Part shown: positions 50,653 through 64,000 of the stretch, piece after piece | Layout of the letters: each line of letters starts with the position of its first letter | How positions within the stretch are numbered: position 1 is the stretch's first letter | Source of the DNA: Antennarius striatus | Taxonomy: Eukaryota; Chordata; Actinopteri; Lophiiformes; Antennariidae | DNA: 64,000 nt | NCBI RefSeq assembly: GCF_040054535.1 | Contig: NC_090783.1 | Coordinates: 3,585,501 to 3,649,500, forward strand | Reading direction: 5' to 3' | Notes under the pieces: model-generated | Told to the model about the DNA's origin: nothing | What the model saw: the letters and a program-made list of their open reading frames with translations, nothing else | Databases searched by the model: none | Made by a program: the position numbers and the translations under genes

Positions 50653-52757
50653 TACCTTGAAGGGTAAGTGTAGCCACAATATGCATGAACAGGATGTGGA
50701 GAAAGGCTATTTATGTTAGCTTATAATAAAGATATTGTCATATAAATTAAAAATATATCAGAGGTATCTTGTGAAAGTTGCCTCTTCCTCAGTGCATCTG
50801 GGATGAAAGGGAAGAAATCTTCCGTGGATTTTTCCGTTACCTGAAAATAATAATAAGAAAAATAAAAACTTTAAATGACTGAACAAAATAGATTCAGTAA
50901 AAATAAAAAAAATTAAAAAAAAGTCTCTCATTACAGAGATTGTGTGCAGATCTGATTGTGTGCAAAAATGACTTGTCTCATGATGTTAGGATGTACGTGC
51001 CTCCAGCTCAGTGAGTTTTGCCCTTTAAGGTATTTTATTTGCATGTCTGTTTAATTGTGCAGTATATGCTTCCTTGTTTTTGTACTTCAATGTTTCATTA
51101 GATGTTTATCTATATGTCTATGTGAGTTCTTATATTTTTGTCTGCTCGTATATTTATATTTATTTATATTTATAAACTGTGTATCTGTGTGTTCTTTGTT
51201 GTTCATTTATCTTTTCTCTTAGTGTAACCATTTTCTCTTTTGAGTATGTATATGTTTATTTGTATTTATTTGTTCTGTCATTATTGTGATGTGTGTCTAT
51301 CTATGTATATATCAATCTATTAAATTTGTTATTATTGAAATATTCTATCCATGAACAATATATGTTCAAAATTAAATACCGAGTACCTGATTTCATCTGG
51401 CTGTAGTATTAAACCAGATGAGTAGCGCTAAATCCCAATAGTGTCAGTTACTGTCCAGTATTAGTATACATAACATGAATCTCTGGCTGTAACCAGAGCA
51501 GCGACTGCTTTACACTGATGTGTGTTGATATATTTTTTAAGTCCTCAATCAATCAAGCAATTACAGGACAAATATTTGCAAAAGCCTGAACAAATAAAAG
51601 TCTATTTGTTGAAGGTTCAACAAGAAAATTGCGCTGGGTGACGGACAGACAGAGATAGTGTAAGCAAAGAGTGTTACAAAATAAAGATTGACTCAGGTGA
51701 ACAGAAGATCAAACAACGGCAGAGTGGAAGTACGGCTGTGAAACCAGTACATATTCCTGACCCGGCAATGCAGCACGCTTTAGTTTGATGGAGGGTTTAA
51801 GAACTACAAGGGGCCACATTAAGCCGGTAAGGGTCACTGATAGCACAAATATTAAGAGGTCAGGCAGCAGCACGCACAGCAGGTGGATGATTCCGGTTCA
51901 GACAGCTGAGGTGGATTAATTCATAATGTGGCGTAACTGGATAACAGCAGAGGCTCCCGGGTAAAGATGCACCACAGAGTGGTGAAAAGCCACCGGGCTT
52001 ATGCGTCCTTGCCCGAGTGTTAAAAATATGGCCAAAGTGAATGATAGGACAGCTCATCCACTTGAAAATAGGCAGGTAACCTTCAGGTAAAGTTTGCGCC
52101 GTGTTGAAAAGTAAACCTCCTCCTGTGCTGTTGGGAAAGATTTCCATGCATGTCTTGTGTGCTTCCTGCTTTAAGCCAAGGTCAAGCAGCAGAGGTCTCA
52201 TTTTCATACATTCACAACCGTGGCAATGTCAATCACGCCGCTGTGTACAGGAACAGTGGGATTAGGAAGTGGGAAGGGATCAGGGTTGAGTGTAACATGT
52301 TTAATAGCTAGATTAACGAGAAATCCCTTGTCTTTTTATGAAATGGTCAAAATTAATGAGATTTACGCTACTGCTTTTCTAATGATTGCATTATCAATTC
52401 GTCTCAGCCTCTAAATGATAACGTCTTGAAGCACCTTGAAGCCCCTAAGGGACGTGGATATGAAAGTTTTTGTCTTGGCGGTCCTGTTTCTAAGAGGTGT
52501 TCAAGGAGGCTAGAAAATGAAAGTGTTCCAATGTGTTCCTCTCAACCACATGCGTCAAATACATTGCAGTAATCAAGGCTATTTTAACTTTGACAAAAAA
52601 ACATTTAATATCTTAATGTGTGTTTGATGTTGTTTTTCTTTATTTACTTGAATAGTTTGATCCTTGCTTGAATTCCGTGGGTTTGATAACCTGACAAATT
52701 AAAAGAATTTACCTTATAACTGAGCAACAAACAATTATTTTTGTAATGTTTGTAACT
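50653..52757. other. Non-coding interval between two DNA elements
   Basis: AT-rich. One copy of a direct repeat pair lies at 51536-51695. No gene was seen. Confidence 0.6.
51536..51695 (+). repeat. Dispersed repeat, copy A
   Basis: Shares ordered blocks with 56385-56530, including TTGAAGGTTCAACAAGAAAA (with one base of context shift), CAGAGATAGT and AAGCAAAGAGT. The family is unknown to me. Confidence 0.7.
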
Positions 52758-52765
52758 TGAATAAG

Positions 52766-53869
52766 CAGAGATGGACAGAGTACTTGACCCCAGTACTTGA
52801 GTAAGAGTACAAATACTTCTGGTCAAAATTTACTCCGCTACAAGTAAGAGTAGCCCAGTCAATACATTACTTGAGTAAGAGTAAAAAAGTACTTGCTTTT
52901 AAATGTACTTAAGTATTCAAGAGTAAATACTTTTAAATGTACTTAAAGTAAAAGTAAGAGTAAGAGTAAATTCTTATTTTTTTTATCTTTGATGAGAATG
53001 GACCTGACTGAATTACTGTCATCTTACAATTTTATACTGTATATAGCACCTTGTATCTCTTGTTAAAGAGAAAACTCTTTGAAACCACCTGCACTGATGT
53101 GCTTGTCTGTAGAACCATTATGTTATACTGTACCAAGCCTTCCCCAACATCTATAAAAATGGAAATAAAATTAATGGAATCATAAAAGAGGACAATTATG
53201 TCATTTTCACATTTTATTAAACAATTCCCCCCTTCCATACACACACAAGACCAAATGGAGCCACACAGGCCCAACCAACTCGTTTAACTGGGGACCACCT
53301 GGAACCCCTAAATGCCACACTGGTGGACTACTGGTTGAGAACCACTGCTTTACAACAAACTAAATCTCTGCTTTCAACAACTCAATGTTTACAGGAAGGA
53401 CATATCCCAGTACCACAATATTTGTCTCCCTCCACCTGTCTGTCTGTCTGTTTCCCCTCCCCAATCTGTGTGTCTCTCCCTGCTTCTTCGACAGTCGCCA
53501 TTGCCACCGCGGTCTTGTTTTGAGCTGATTGGGTAGGGGATGAAGTATTTCCGCTTTTACGTAAATCCCAGTTGAAAACGTTTACTGTGATAGTTTTCCT
53601 TCTTTGACGAACACTGCGTGTGGCCTATTGCATTTTAGGGGGGGGGGGGGGGCAAAAAAACAACAACAGGCAAACCTAAAAGTAACGAGTATTCATGAGC
53701 CTTCTCAGAAATTAACTCAAGTAAGACTAAAAATCTTTGCCTCAGAAATGTATTCGAGTAAGAGTAATAAGTATGAAAGAATTCTAGTATTTGAGTAAAG
53801 TAAAAATCCTCAGAATTTGTACTTAAGTACAGTACTTAAGTAAATTTACTCTGTTACTGTCCATCCTGG
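52766..53869. mobile_element. hAT-superfamily non-autonomous element, 1104 bp, with 8-bp target duplication
   Basis: The left end reads CAGAGATGGACAG and the reverse complement of the right end CCAGGATGGACAG (10 of 13 identical). A perfect 8-bp direct repeat, TGAATAAG, flanks it at 52758-52765 and 53870-53877, the duplication size made by hAT transposases. Subterminal regions are full of ACTTAAGTA and TACTTGAGTA words, as in abundant fish hAT elements with a TGGACAGTAAC end. No transposase remnant was recognised. A poly-G run (53638-53652) lies inside. Confidence 0.88.
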
Positions 53870-53959
53870 TGAATAAGTAATAAATATAGTTATTTAACAT
53901 TGAGGTTTAGTTACATTTATTTCACATTACATTGAGTTACATTTAGTTACATTTATAAC

Positions 53960-54030
53960 TTACATCTGGCCCTTTGAGGACAGCCGTTATGCTGATGTGG
54001 CCCTCTGTGGAAATGAGTCGGACACCCCTG
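53960..54030 (+). mobile_element. Truncated hAT-like terminus
   Basis: Ends GAGTCGGACACCCCTG, the complement of the CAGGGGTGTCC-type terminus common among vertebrate hAT elements, preceded by GGCCCTTTGAGGAC. No matching left end lies close by. Confidence 0.45.
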
Positions 54031-57000
54031 GTCCAAACAAACACGTTTGTCTTTTAAATGGTATTTTGCTCCATAAAAATCCAGTGTTTACACAATCACC
54101 TGATTTTCTTTGCCCCCATTTACACATTGTTGTTTTCCTAAGATGGAATTCAGGTCAGTTAAATAAACTCATGGAGTGAATCGGCAACAGAAACCTAGGA
54201 ATGGATTTTGGCAGAGAGGCACTTTTGGCCTAGTGGCCACATGGCGTACTGCAACTTCCTGTGACTTGTGACATAAATCCTGGCACAAACCTTACTTTTT
54301 TTTAGTGGCCATCAAAATTTTTTTAAAATGGTATTTTACTCCATAAATCTAAGTTGTATTTAGATGGTGAATGACAAAACACAATATTAAATATAGTAGT
54401 GATATCCTTGATTTTATGATGTTGTTTGTTGACTCTAACATGAAACTCAAGTTTGACGTCAGGTCGGTGTCATCAGCTGACGGACCAATCAAAAGCCAAA
54501 ATCCAACTTCATGTGCAACTTACAGCTCCTCAGATCAGAACTTCACAATTGGTCTCTTTTTTGACCCATTGTAATGAAAAATCTTTTTTTTTAAATCGAT
54601 TGCATCTGAATTAGTTCTTATAAATGCTTCCATTCGGACACAAGTTCTAAATGTGCCATATTGTTACCAGCTTGAGTAGAACTTATTGCTTCTGTTGAGT
54701 GATTCTGTAATGAAATCTAGCCATGGAGAACTTCTCAGACTGTCTATTGCAGCGAAAACACCGAGCGAGTGCGTGTTCAATTATTCTTCTGAATGTTTCA
54801 CACTCTCAAGCCGTTATTCACAAGAAATTCTTGACAGAAAAAAGATTTTTTTTAAAAAGACTTTGAGGTGACTTATTTTGCCAGATGCTCTTTTTTTTTT
54901 TTTTTGGGCACCATTCACAAGAAACCAACTAATCAGTTAAAACAAAACGCTCACATCTGTCATCACATATGTTGTCTGTTTGGAATGATGTCACGGTAGG
55001 TGATGTTGATGTTTCTTACTCATTGCATAGTTTACCTGTTTTTATACCCTCAGAGTATCCTTCAGAGCCGGGGTTGAGCTGAGAACCACTGACACAGAGA
55101 AGAGTTACTGTGTTGGGGTCCATTTGGACCCGTCTTGATCCCAACAGAGGAGCAAAGGTGTGTGATGTCATGTTTAGACAGCTGAAATTTTAACCAGCAG
55201 CTTCAGCATTTAGACCCCGAGGCTCACATGCAGTTAATGATCCGATGACATCATCCAGCGCGGTATGCACACGACCATAAAAACACAGTTGATTTAATGA
55301 TGAGCTGTCAGCACACATGGAGTTTGTGAATACTAACTATTTGACGGTCAAATGTGTGTTGCTTTGCCGCTCTGAAAGAATTTTCCAAGATGAGGAAGAA
55401 TTTGAGTCCTGTGATTCATCTGCTCGTCCTTTATGCTTTCAAAATCATTAGAGATCCTAGTTTGGTGAAGTGAAGCGTTGGTGAAGAGCATTAAAAAAAA
55501 AAAAAATCCCAGCACAAAGACTTTTTGGACTGATTGGGATAAATGCTTTTTGCAACAAGCACCATGTCTGCAAAAGAAGATCTGTGTAGCATCAAAACAC
55601 AGCAGGGGGTATTCAGGACAACTTTCATTATCGTAAGATGTTGTAATTGGTTCATCTGTTTGCGGTTCGTAGCTTGACAAGCTGCATTTAAAATATTACT
55701 TTGAATAAAAACAGAAAAACATGCAAGAAATATAAATAGATGTTAGAACGTCCGGCCTGTAGTTTTGTCCACAGGAAACATTTTATATCTTGTAAAGTCT
55801 GAAAATATAAAAATGCAAGGACTGACACAGACGAGAAATGTTCAGAATTTATCAGATTATAAATAATTCTGACAGATTTTGCAGTTCTGAAAAGTTGGGA
55901 TGCAAATAAAAATAATTTGCTTCTCATATATATATGTATATATAGAACTTCAGATAGTTTAGACTGTCTTATTTGTTCAAGGTAAAGTTCAGCTAACTGG
56001 GAGCTAAGTTAGAAACGACAAATTACCTACAGGTTGTTAGCAGAAAAAAAAAAGATTAAACTTTAAAGTTACAGTCAGAAGTGTTTTATGATTCTGTCAG
56101 ACACCATAAATCATAAAGTTAAAAAGTTGAAGCTTGCTGAAGAAGAAAAAACATTGTTATCCAAAAATAAAACTTGAATACAAATAATGTAATTAGAAAA
56201 TGTCTTTGTGATTATTAAATGTGTTGTATTACAGACACAGATAATTTGATCTGTTACCAGGTTGTCCGTGATGCAGTCATGGTAAAGTAGCAGAGGATGA
56301 AAGGTAATTGTTTATTCCAGGAGGTGATATGTGGTAATTAGTCTGTCAGAAACTTGTCAGTGCTAAGACCCTTTATATATTTTTTAAATCCTTTAAAATC
56401 AACCAAACAATTACAGGACAAAAAGTTTGCTTAAACCCTAAGAAAAGAAGGTCTATTTATTGAAGGTTCAACAAGAAAATTGCGCCGGCACAGAGATAGT
56501 ATAAGCAAAGAGTAATGAATAAAGATTGCCGATGCTTCCTGAATTTGGCATGAGGTATAAACCGTTGGCTGCACAAGCGTGACTCCCAGATGCACTGATT
56601 TTCAAGAGAGCACACGATTCAATTTAAGACGCCTTTTGCCGTTGGAAGGTCTTCCCTGTTGTTAATGCATTAACCCAGACTCCACTGTCCCCATCAGCGA
56701 CATTGTTTGCTCCTTCTTTTCTTCACTGGAGAGTTCCAGAAGTTTTTCTGTGTTGTGTGTTCTTGTTTCCTTCTCAGCTTTTATTCTTTATAGCACCGTG
56801 CATGTAGGAATACCTTCTCTGAAAATACGCACCAAGCTTTTATATTCATGCAAGTGTTACATAAGTGGGTTAAGAGTAAAAACATCATGACTGTCTAATA
56901 ATTTGCATCTGAAAAACCAAAAAATCTTTAGTAGTTTTTTTGAATATCTCTCAATGAAGTTATTTTACGTATTTATTACCTGTTGACACTTGTACATGAA

Positions 57001-58466
57001 TTCACAATGTTCTGATTTTAACATTAAAATCACCATCTTGTTATGGTGCAGCAGATGTACTCAGATGACCTGGGATTTTTTTAGGAGTTCAGCTGAGGTC
57101 GTCCTTTTATTTTCTATATCACTGATTCTGAAGAACCCCAACAAGGTCTTTTTTTTTACAGGATAAATTATAAACACTCCATATTCCACTGCAAGAATAC
57201 ACCAATTAAATGTACCATTTTTCCTTTGTCACATCATTTGTCTTCCCTCAAAAGATGGCTTGGATGTGTCAAATAAATTCACTTCTTCCTTTTGCAATCA
57301 TTTAAAGCACAATGTTTACAGGACACAAACAACCACAACAGAATGGAGATATTGAAACACTTACCATGAAGGGGGCTGCATCTGATTGCAAAACCGAGCG
57401 TGTGTCCTACTGATTGCATATAAAAAAACACAAGGCCACACATGCCGACACTCCCTTTTGCAAAAGAGTCCACAAAACAGGTTGTGCACACAATAAGCAC
57501 AAGTTAGCAGCAGTTCTAAAATGATGTCAGGTGAGAATGCTAACAGTCAAAACACAACAGCGGAGGCGATCTCTATTGTTAACATACAGAAATACTCTTG
57601 TCATCAGTTGTTTGTAGGAGAAAAGATCTCCACCTTAAGACGAGTACATCCTTTCCTGGCGACCTGCTGTTGCACAAATACAGACACTTATCTCACTATA
57701 TGGAAATTTATGGAAAGTAATGGCCATCTTGAAGGTAGAACCCATGTACTTACACTGTGTATCATTTTAATGAATATAAATGGAGCTGCACTGTTCACTC
57801 GTTCATATTTGGGGGGAATTAGAAGTAATCGCCTCGGGACTCTGCACCTGCTGAACATCAGTCTCCTCTCAGGAGAACCCGGCTCGGGCTTTCTTCCCCA
57901 GCCCATTCCTGTCATCGCAGCAGGGATAACACCGCTTTATAAAGGAATTAGCGGCTTTGCTTGGCCTGCTGCATGCTACTTTTCCGACAGGAAAAAAAAA
58001 TTTCCGTGCACATTTTGCCTTCTTACGTCTGAAACAATCCCTTTCGGTCCCAAGAGGAGGGGTGAGACAGGAAGATTCAAGATTCACATTCATTATTTGT
58101 TCAACCTTGATCGTTGCTGTTTATTTAAAGTGAAAATACTTAAATTTGGATGATTAGTATATATTTCACTGAAACTTAATAATGAATATGTGCCAGGTGT
58201 GATAATTTTTTTTTTAGAATAATCTGCTTCTTTTCATTTTTGTGCTTGTAATCTATTTTGAAAACCCACGCTTAATATTTATGTAAAGAAAACAATATGT
58301 ATTCCACATGTATCTAAAAATGTTTAAAAAAAAGAAAAGAAATCGACAACAACTAGATGTTTGTCCTTGATGGCGTGTCTATAGCCTGCAGAGATTTACG
58401 CAGCCAAGATCCTTTTTGTTTATAATATAAATTGATCATGCATGACCAAGTATAGAGACAGTCGCA
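54031..58466. other. Non-coding interval
   Basis: No gene. It holds a short direct repeat pair (54054-54095 and 54323-54365) and copy B of the dispersed repeat. A 210-codon open frame at 57521-58153 has no domain, no exon context and non-coding composition. Confidence 0.55.
56385..56530 (+). repeat. Dispersed repeat, copy B
   Basis: Second copy of the repeat at 51536, in the same orientation, about 4.85 kb downstream, with several small indels. Confidence 0.7.
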
Positions 58467-58479
58467 CTCACACGCACGC

Positions 58480-58543
<64 letters not shown>
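58467..58543. repeat. (CA)n microsatellite
   Basis: About 38 units with a few CG variants at the left end. Confidence 0.97.
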
Positions 58544-58546
<3 letters not shown>

Positions 58547-60458
58547 AATGCAGGGGCATCCTGTCAGAAATAGATCCATCCCATGGTCCTATGCCAGAGC
58601 CCTGGAGCATTGAGATATCTTGTGATGAGACTTTGTATGAATGCTTGGACCAGCTAATTTGACTCAGCAGACTCTCTGGCAGAGCTCCGAAATGAGTGAA
58701 AATGATTCACTAATGTCAGAAATTGTTATATTTTATTATAAGTCATCATTGGAATGCTGAAAAAAACAAAAGAAACAAACAAACTCGAGTATCCTTTCGG
58801 TCTGTTCTCTTAGAGACCATAAATGACACCGTTATCCCTCCGCGCCCTTGGTCGGAAGCAAGAATAACGGATGCAAATCAGAATGTCGGAAGGTCAAACG
58901 CTCATTCACACGTGACACGTATCGACATGCTTACCTTACATTTTGCTACCTCGGCAGCTCGCCCCATCGCACGGGGGCCGTCATGCTTTTAAAAATACAG
59001 GCTAGCATGCACTTGTTGCCGTCGCTCTTCTGCATGGTTGACATGGATTTGCTGACTCAAAACATCAATGACTTTGAGAAGGATAAGCGGTCACCACGAC
59101 TGTCACGCTGGAGTGCATCGTAAGGGTGAGAGACTCGTGGCGTTGCAAGTACATGTAGACCACGCGCAGGCAGCCGACTGGGATGGAGAGGTCGTTTTAC
59201 AGCGGCGGCGTCGCCCTTGTCCGAAGTTATCACATGATAGAGACATTAGATGCTATCATACCACGTGGTAATCACAGGCTAATGCTACCGGAATGGTATT
59301 ACGATATTGCGTTTCAAACACGGACATGAATTTCAGATTTCAGCAAAATGTCAAGAGGCATCAGAAGGAACACGTGCATCCCGTTCATACATGATCTCCT
59401 CTCTGCATCACGTCAAGAGCCGTGACATAATATTTGGCAGTTAAGTTGTCCAACAAACGTCTCTTTTAATGAGCGGATTACACTGTTCCGTGTCAGACAG
59501 GATGGTGTGTCAGATTTTCAAGAGAAGTGGATGAAATTCTTAACATCATCACTTAATGAAACATGAAAAGACGTTTCAACCGGTTCCAACAATAGATGAT
59601 TCATTTTCCAGCACTAAACTCCTTTTTTTATCCTCATGTTTTGATATAATTGTTGATGATGCTGATAACTTGACACCTGGAATAAACGCAATGTTGTCCC
59701 CCTTCCAAACTTGTCTTCCCATTCAGAAATCTTTCCTTTTACTGCTTTGATTTTCCACACTCCATGGCGGCTGCTCATTCAAAGCTGGTCATCTATGAAA
59801 TGACACGTCCCGCCTGAGGAAGTGTATCACGGCGCATGAACCGAACGACAAACACACACACGAGATCAAGGAAAGATTTCTTAACAATCTCCTCCCGTAC
59901 ATTTGAAAGTATTCTTTTTCTGCCTTTTTGACTCGACTGTTAGTGACTTTCGACGTGTTTCGTCACGAGAGTTTAAATATCTATATTTTCCAAAAATCAT
60001 TGAGAACTGAAGAAGAAGCCTCTTTGGATGAAGAGGCTGAGGTCACCTTGGCTCCAAGAGCTCTTCTCATCAGTATGAGGTAGATAAAAGAAGCTGAGCA
60101 CCAGTTACATCTTTACATCTTCTTCTTCTACTTACTCCCCTTTGCATCTACAAACCCTGAATATACATTTTCTTTCCAGTACAAGAAGGAGGGCTTAAAC
60201 CAAAATGGCATAAGTCCTATTAAATCCCTTTCCAGTGTCATCAGCACCTGAGGGCCTCCTCATTCAGGGTCCCTCTGTCAGATGAGGAAAATAAAATCTC
60301 TACCGCCTGTGAGGAGATTGTGGATTTGAGCTGCATGACTTCAAATCCATGACCTCTGATCAATGGCACAGCATCAGAGGCAGACTGACCACAGACCAAC
60401 ATCTCCATGCTTGCTTTGCGGTGCATTATTAACAATAAAGAATCATTTGATACTCTGG

Positions 60459-60530
<72 letters not shown>

Positions 60531-62584
60531 GTGTGTGTGTGTGTGTATATATATCTGTAGAACACAATTTGTGGCTGCTAGGTTTAAATAAATATAGAAA
60601 TCTAAAATAGTTCCAGCTCACTGAATTAATAATAAGGTACAAATCATTTGTGGTCAAGCTTGGCCTTTTTTGTCTAACTTGTAAAAAATAAATAAATAAA
60701 ATGTGGTAGTTCATTTTATAGAAATTTATATGCCCTTCGGGCGCATTATAAAACTCTTGACCGATAATGCTTGTTTTTTTATGAGCATTATAAAATAACT
60801 AAAACGATCTTCACAGATTTAATGATGGTCATAACAAAGATGATTTACCAGAAGCAGTTTGCTTTTACTTTTGAATTCCCCTTTTAAGCGCCGTATTTCA
60901 TTTTAATGTTTGACTTCTTCATCCATAAGTTTTTTGGTTTTTGTTTTGCATTACAGGTCTTCCTCTGGCGCATCATGCGTGTATGTATGTACATAAAAAC
61001 TCAAATATACTGTATATATCGTCGATTCCATTTGGTAAAATATTTACTTTTGTTACGCCACTAAGCCTGACTCAGGGGTGGGACTCCAGCTGGTTCATTT
61101 TTCTTCCTGCTGGTGAGGAAGAGACTGTTGCACAAAGTGACTCATGCACAGACAACACGCCACCCGTCTGTTTACACACACTGTACACACACCACTGGCT
61201 GGTTTGCGTGGCATTTTAATGTTTAAATCTGGGAGTAGAGACGGGCTCGGGCTGCACCGCTCCTGGTGGAGCTCTGCTCAGCATCACAGAGGCCTGGTGA
61301 AGCCCTTATTCTAACCAGCTAATTAATGAACATGTCAGTTGCACATCAAAAGCAAAAAGCCCCGTAGGAGGAAAGGAAGGACTGGTGGAGGAGTGGTGGT
61401 GGTGGGGGGGGGGGAGAGGAGTGTTCTTATTTTATTTTATTTTTTCTTACTGTTATTCATGTGGATTCAAAGTGCTGCTGAATGATCTGAAAGTACAGCG
61501 CATTTGGCTTTTTCTGCTATTGAGAGCGTCAGCAAAACTTTTCCTCTCATTTGATATGCATGGTTTTGGAGAAATTAAAGGGAGGGAACTTTTTTTTTTT
61601 TTTTCTTCCCGACTGGGGAAATAATTTGCATTCGCCGCCTGGACTATTCTTTTTGGAGCAAGAAATAGAGAAAAGACAAGTAACAGATATTACATCTACG
61701 GTGACAGATGCTGATAGACTAAAAACAAACAAACAAATGTAATGACGAAGTTTTTCTTTTTAATTTAAAAAATTTTTTTTATAGCCATACTGTATCTGTA
61801 TCTTTTCTGTTTTTTTTTTAACTTGCATTTGGTGTCACTTCAAATGGATATTTCCCTCTTGATGTTTCCCATCCAGTCCCTCCCTGCTTAGGTTCTATCT
61901 CACTACATTAGATACATGCTAAAATTGCAGATAATGGGTAAACAGTTGTGTAAGCATCTGTCCCTGTTTTGATTCCAACAAAGGGTATCTGTTATTTCCA
62001 GGTAACGTTTAGTTTTTTCGGTGAGTTGCGTTGTTCTCATGTCTTGTGCATCTTTTTTTTTTTGCTTTTCAAAGAACAGATAGAGGACAAAGAAGTTAGG
62101 CATAAACAGGTGTGAAGCCTGGTATAGTTCTTGCATTCCAGCGTTAAAAAAGTAAGCAGACGGTTGAGAGCTTCAAAGCCCGTTTTTATATCCCCCTTGA
62201 ACAGATGAGGAAGAGCTTTGCTTTTGCTAGACGGCTTATGGAAAGCTATACGCAAATGCTTTTGTGGAACGCTCATTAATGCGATGCATATTTCTCTCTG
62301 TAGGAAAATGTCAGAGCAGGAACAACTTTTGTGTTATTAATACATTCGTTTAAAGCACCGGTGAGCAGGATTAGGGGCTTCTAGGAGTGACGTGTCAGAT
62401 TTTTATAAAGCAAAGACTCCTCCCTTCACCCTCCCCTTCCAAGAATGTAAGGAAATCTGCGAGGCCCGATTTAAAGGCGGGTTTATCCGTTCTGGGTGGT
62501 TATATGAAATGCCAGGCTCTGAATACGATTGGCTGCCTTTGTGGATGTTCAGAGTTGATGAAAATCGACTCATATCCTGTACTT
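58544..62584. other. Non-coding interval
   Basis: No gene recognised. The part from 58800 to 59260 is somewhat richer in CpG than its surroundings but has no coding or promoter structure I can support. One (GT)n array lies inside. Confidence 0.5.
60460..60554. repeat. (GT)n microsatellite passing into (AT)n
   Basis: About 45 units with GTAT interruptions and a short TATATATAT end. Confidence 0.97.
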
Positions 62585-62770
62585 CCATCCATCCGTCAAT
62601 TTTATTGCAGACGAGATGACCGTGATCATTCCGTCTACAGACGCTTCTCCGAACTTTGCGGCTCACAGATGTTGCTGGAGCCTATCCCAGATGACAAGCT
62701 GGGGCATCGTGAAGCCACATGAAAGACAAACAACCGCTCACACGAGCAACTCAGAACTGATCGATTCAAC
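62585..62770 (+). repeat. Degenerate teleost dispersed repeat, left half
   Basis: CCATCCATCCGTCAATTTT, then GCTGGAGCCTATCCCAGATG, then AAGACAAACAACCGCTCACAC, in the order found in the common fish repeat. The right half is missing. Confidence 0.6.
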
Positions 62771-62866
62771 AAGGCTACACACCACGGCACCGTGCTGCAA
62801 CTTGGTATGTGTGTGGTGGAATTTAAAAAAAGGAATTGATTGTAAAACATCCAGGGATAAATAAAC

Positions 62867-63080
62867 AACTTATTTGTAACAACTTGTAACAACACAACTT
62901 ATTTGTAACAACTTGTAACAACACAACTTATTTGTAACAACTTGTAACAACACAACTTATTTGTAACAACTTGTAACAACACAACTTATTTGTAACAACT
63001 TTTAACAACACAACTTATTTGTAACAACTCGTAACAACACAACTTATTTGTAACAACTCGTAACAACACAACTTATTTGT
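62867..63080. repeat. 29-bp minisatellite, seven full copies
   Basis: The period is exactly 29 bp from 62867. Copies 1-4 are identical, copy 5 has one change (TTGT to TTTT), and copies 6 and 7 share CTCG. A partial eighth copy follows. Each unit is built from ACTTATTTGTAACA and CTTGTAACAACAC, itself a half-length repeat. Confidence 0.95.

Positions 63081-64000
<920 letters not shown>

Noticed and set aside
53032..53523. Transposase fragment inside the hAT element
   Set aside because: The short frames here have no recognisable hAT dimerisation or DDE features. The element appears non-autonomous.
57521..58153. Open frame of 210 codons on the + strand
   Set aside because: The longest frame outside the two genes, but it has no domain, signal peptide, repeat or splice context, and its composition matches the flanking non-coding DNA. 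Likely chance.
60241..60714. Minus-strand 157-codon frame
   Set aside because: Much of its length is the Thr/His translation of the dinucleotide array.

Overview
The window is vertebrate nuclear DNA, most likely from a ray-finned fish. Supporting signs are two multi-exon genes with mostly 80-140 bp introns, very dense microsatellites ((CA)n, (GATA)n, (CAGT)n, (ATCC)n, (TTTTG)n), and copies of repeat families widespread in teleosts. I cannot name the species.

Two complete protein-coding genes lie in tandem on the + strand. The first is tlr3, the endosomal double-stranded RNA receptor (four coding exons, 20064-23084, 910 aa). The second is a CYP4V fatty-acid hydroxylase, the cyp4v2 counterpart (eleven coding exons, 24792-29484, 514 aa). 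The ATG of the second is about 1.7 kb beyond the stop of the first. In mammals TLR3 and CYP4V2 also lie close together with FAM149A between them; there is no room for FAM149A here. Each reading frame was rebuilt exon by exon and is open throughout.

Layout. 1-8640: non-coding, probably intron or flank of a minus-strand gene. 8640-9480: CpG-rich promoter-like island with a strong minus-strand splice donor at 8883/8882; by synteny this could be the 5' end of sorbs2, but no coding exon was recognised. 9480-18480: non-coding, with microsatellites and a foldback element. 18480-20063: tlr3 upstream region with two perfect Ets-IRF composite motifs and a candidate untranslated exon. 20064-29484: the two genes. 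29485-64000: a gene-poor stretch rich in simple repeats and mobile-element remnants. It includes a 1.1 kb hAT element with a perfect 8-bp target duplication, a TA-flanked inverted-repeat element, a SINE-like tRNA-derived head that runs into tetranucleotide arrays, and a 29-bp minisatellite.

The most interesting coding observation is in CYP4V. The I-helix glutamate that CYP4 enzymes use to bond covalently to haem is predicted to be arginine. The same gene has a GC-AG intron and a tandem acceptor whose upstream choice would add an in-frame stop. I found no evidence of a wholly new biological system. The two genes serve different roles, innate RNA sensing and lipid oxidation, and their adjacency looks like ancestral synteny rather than a functional unit.
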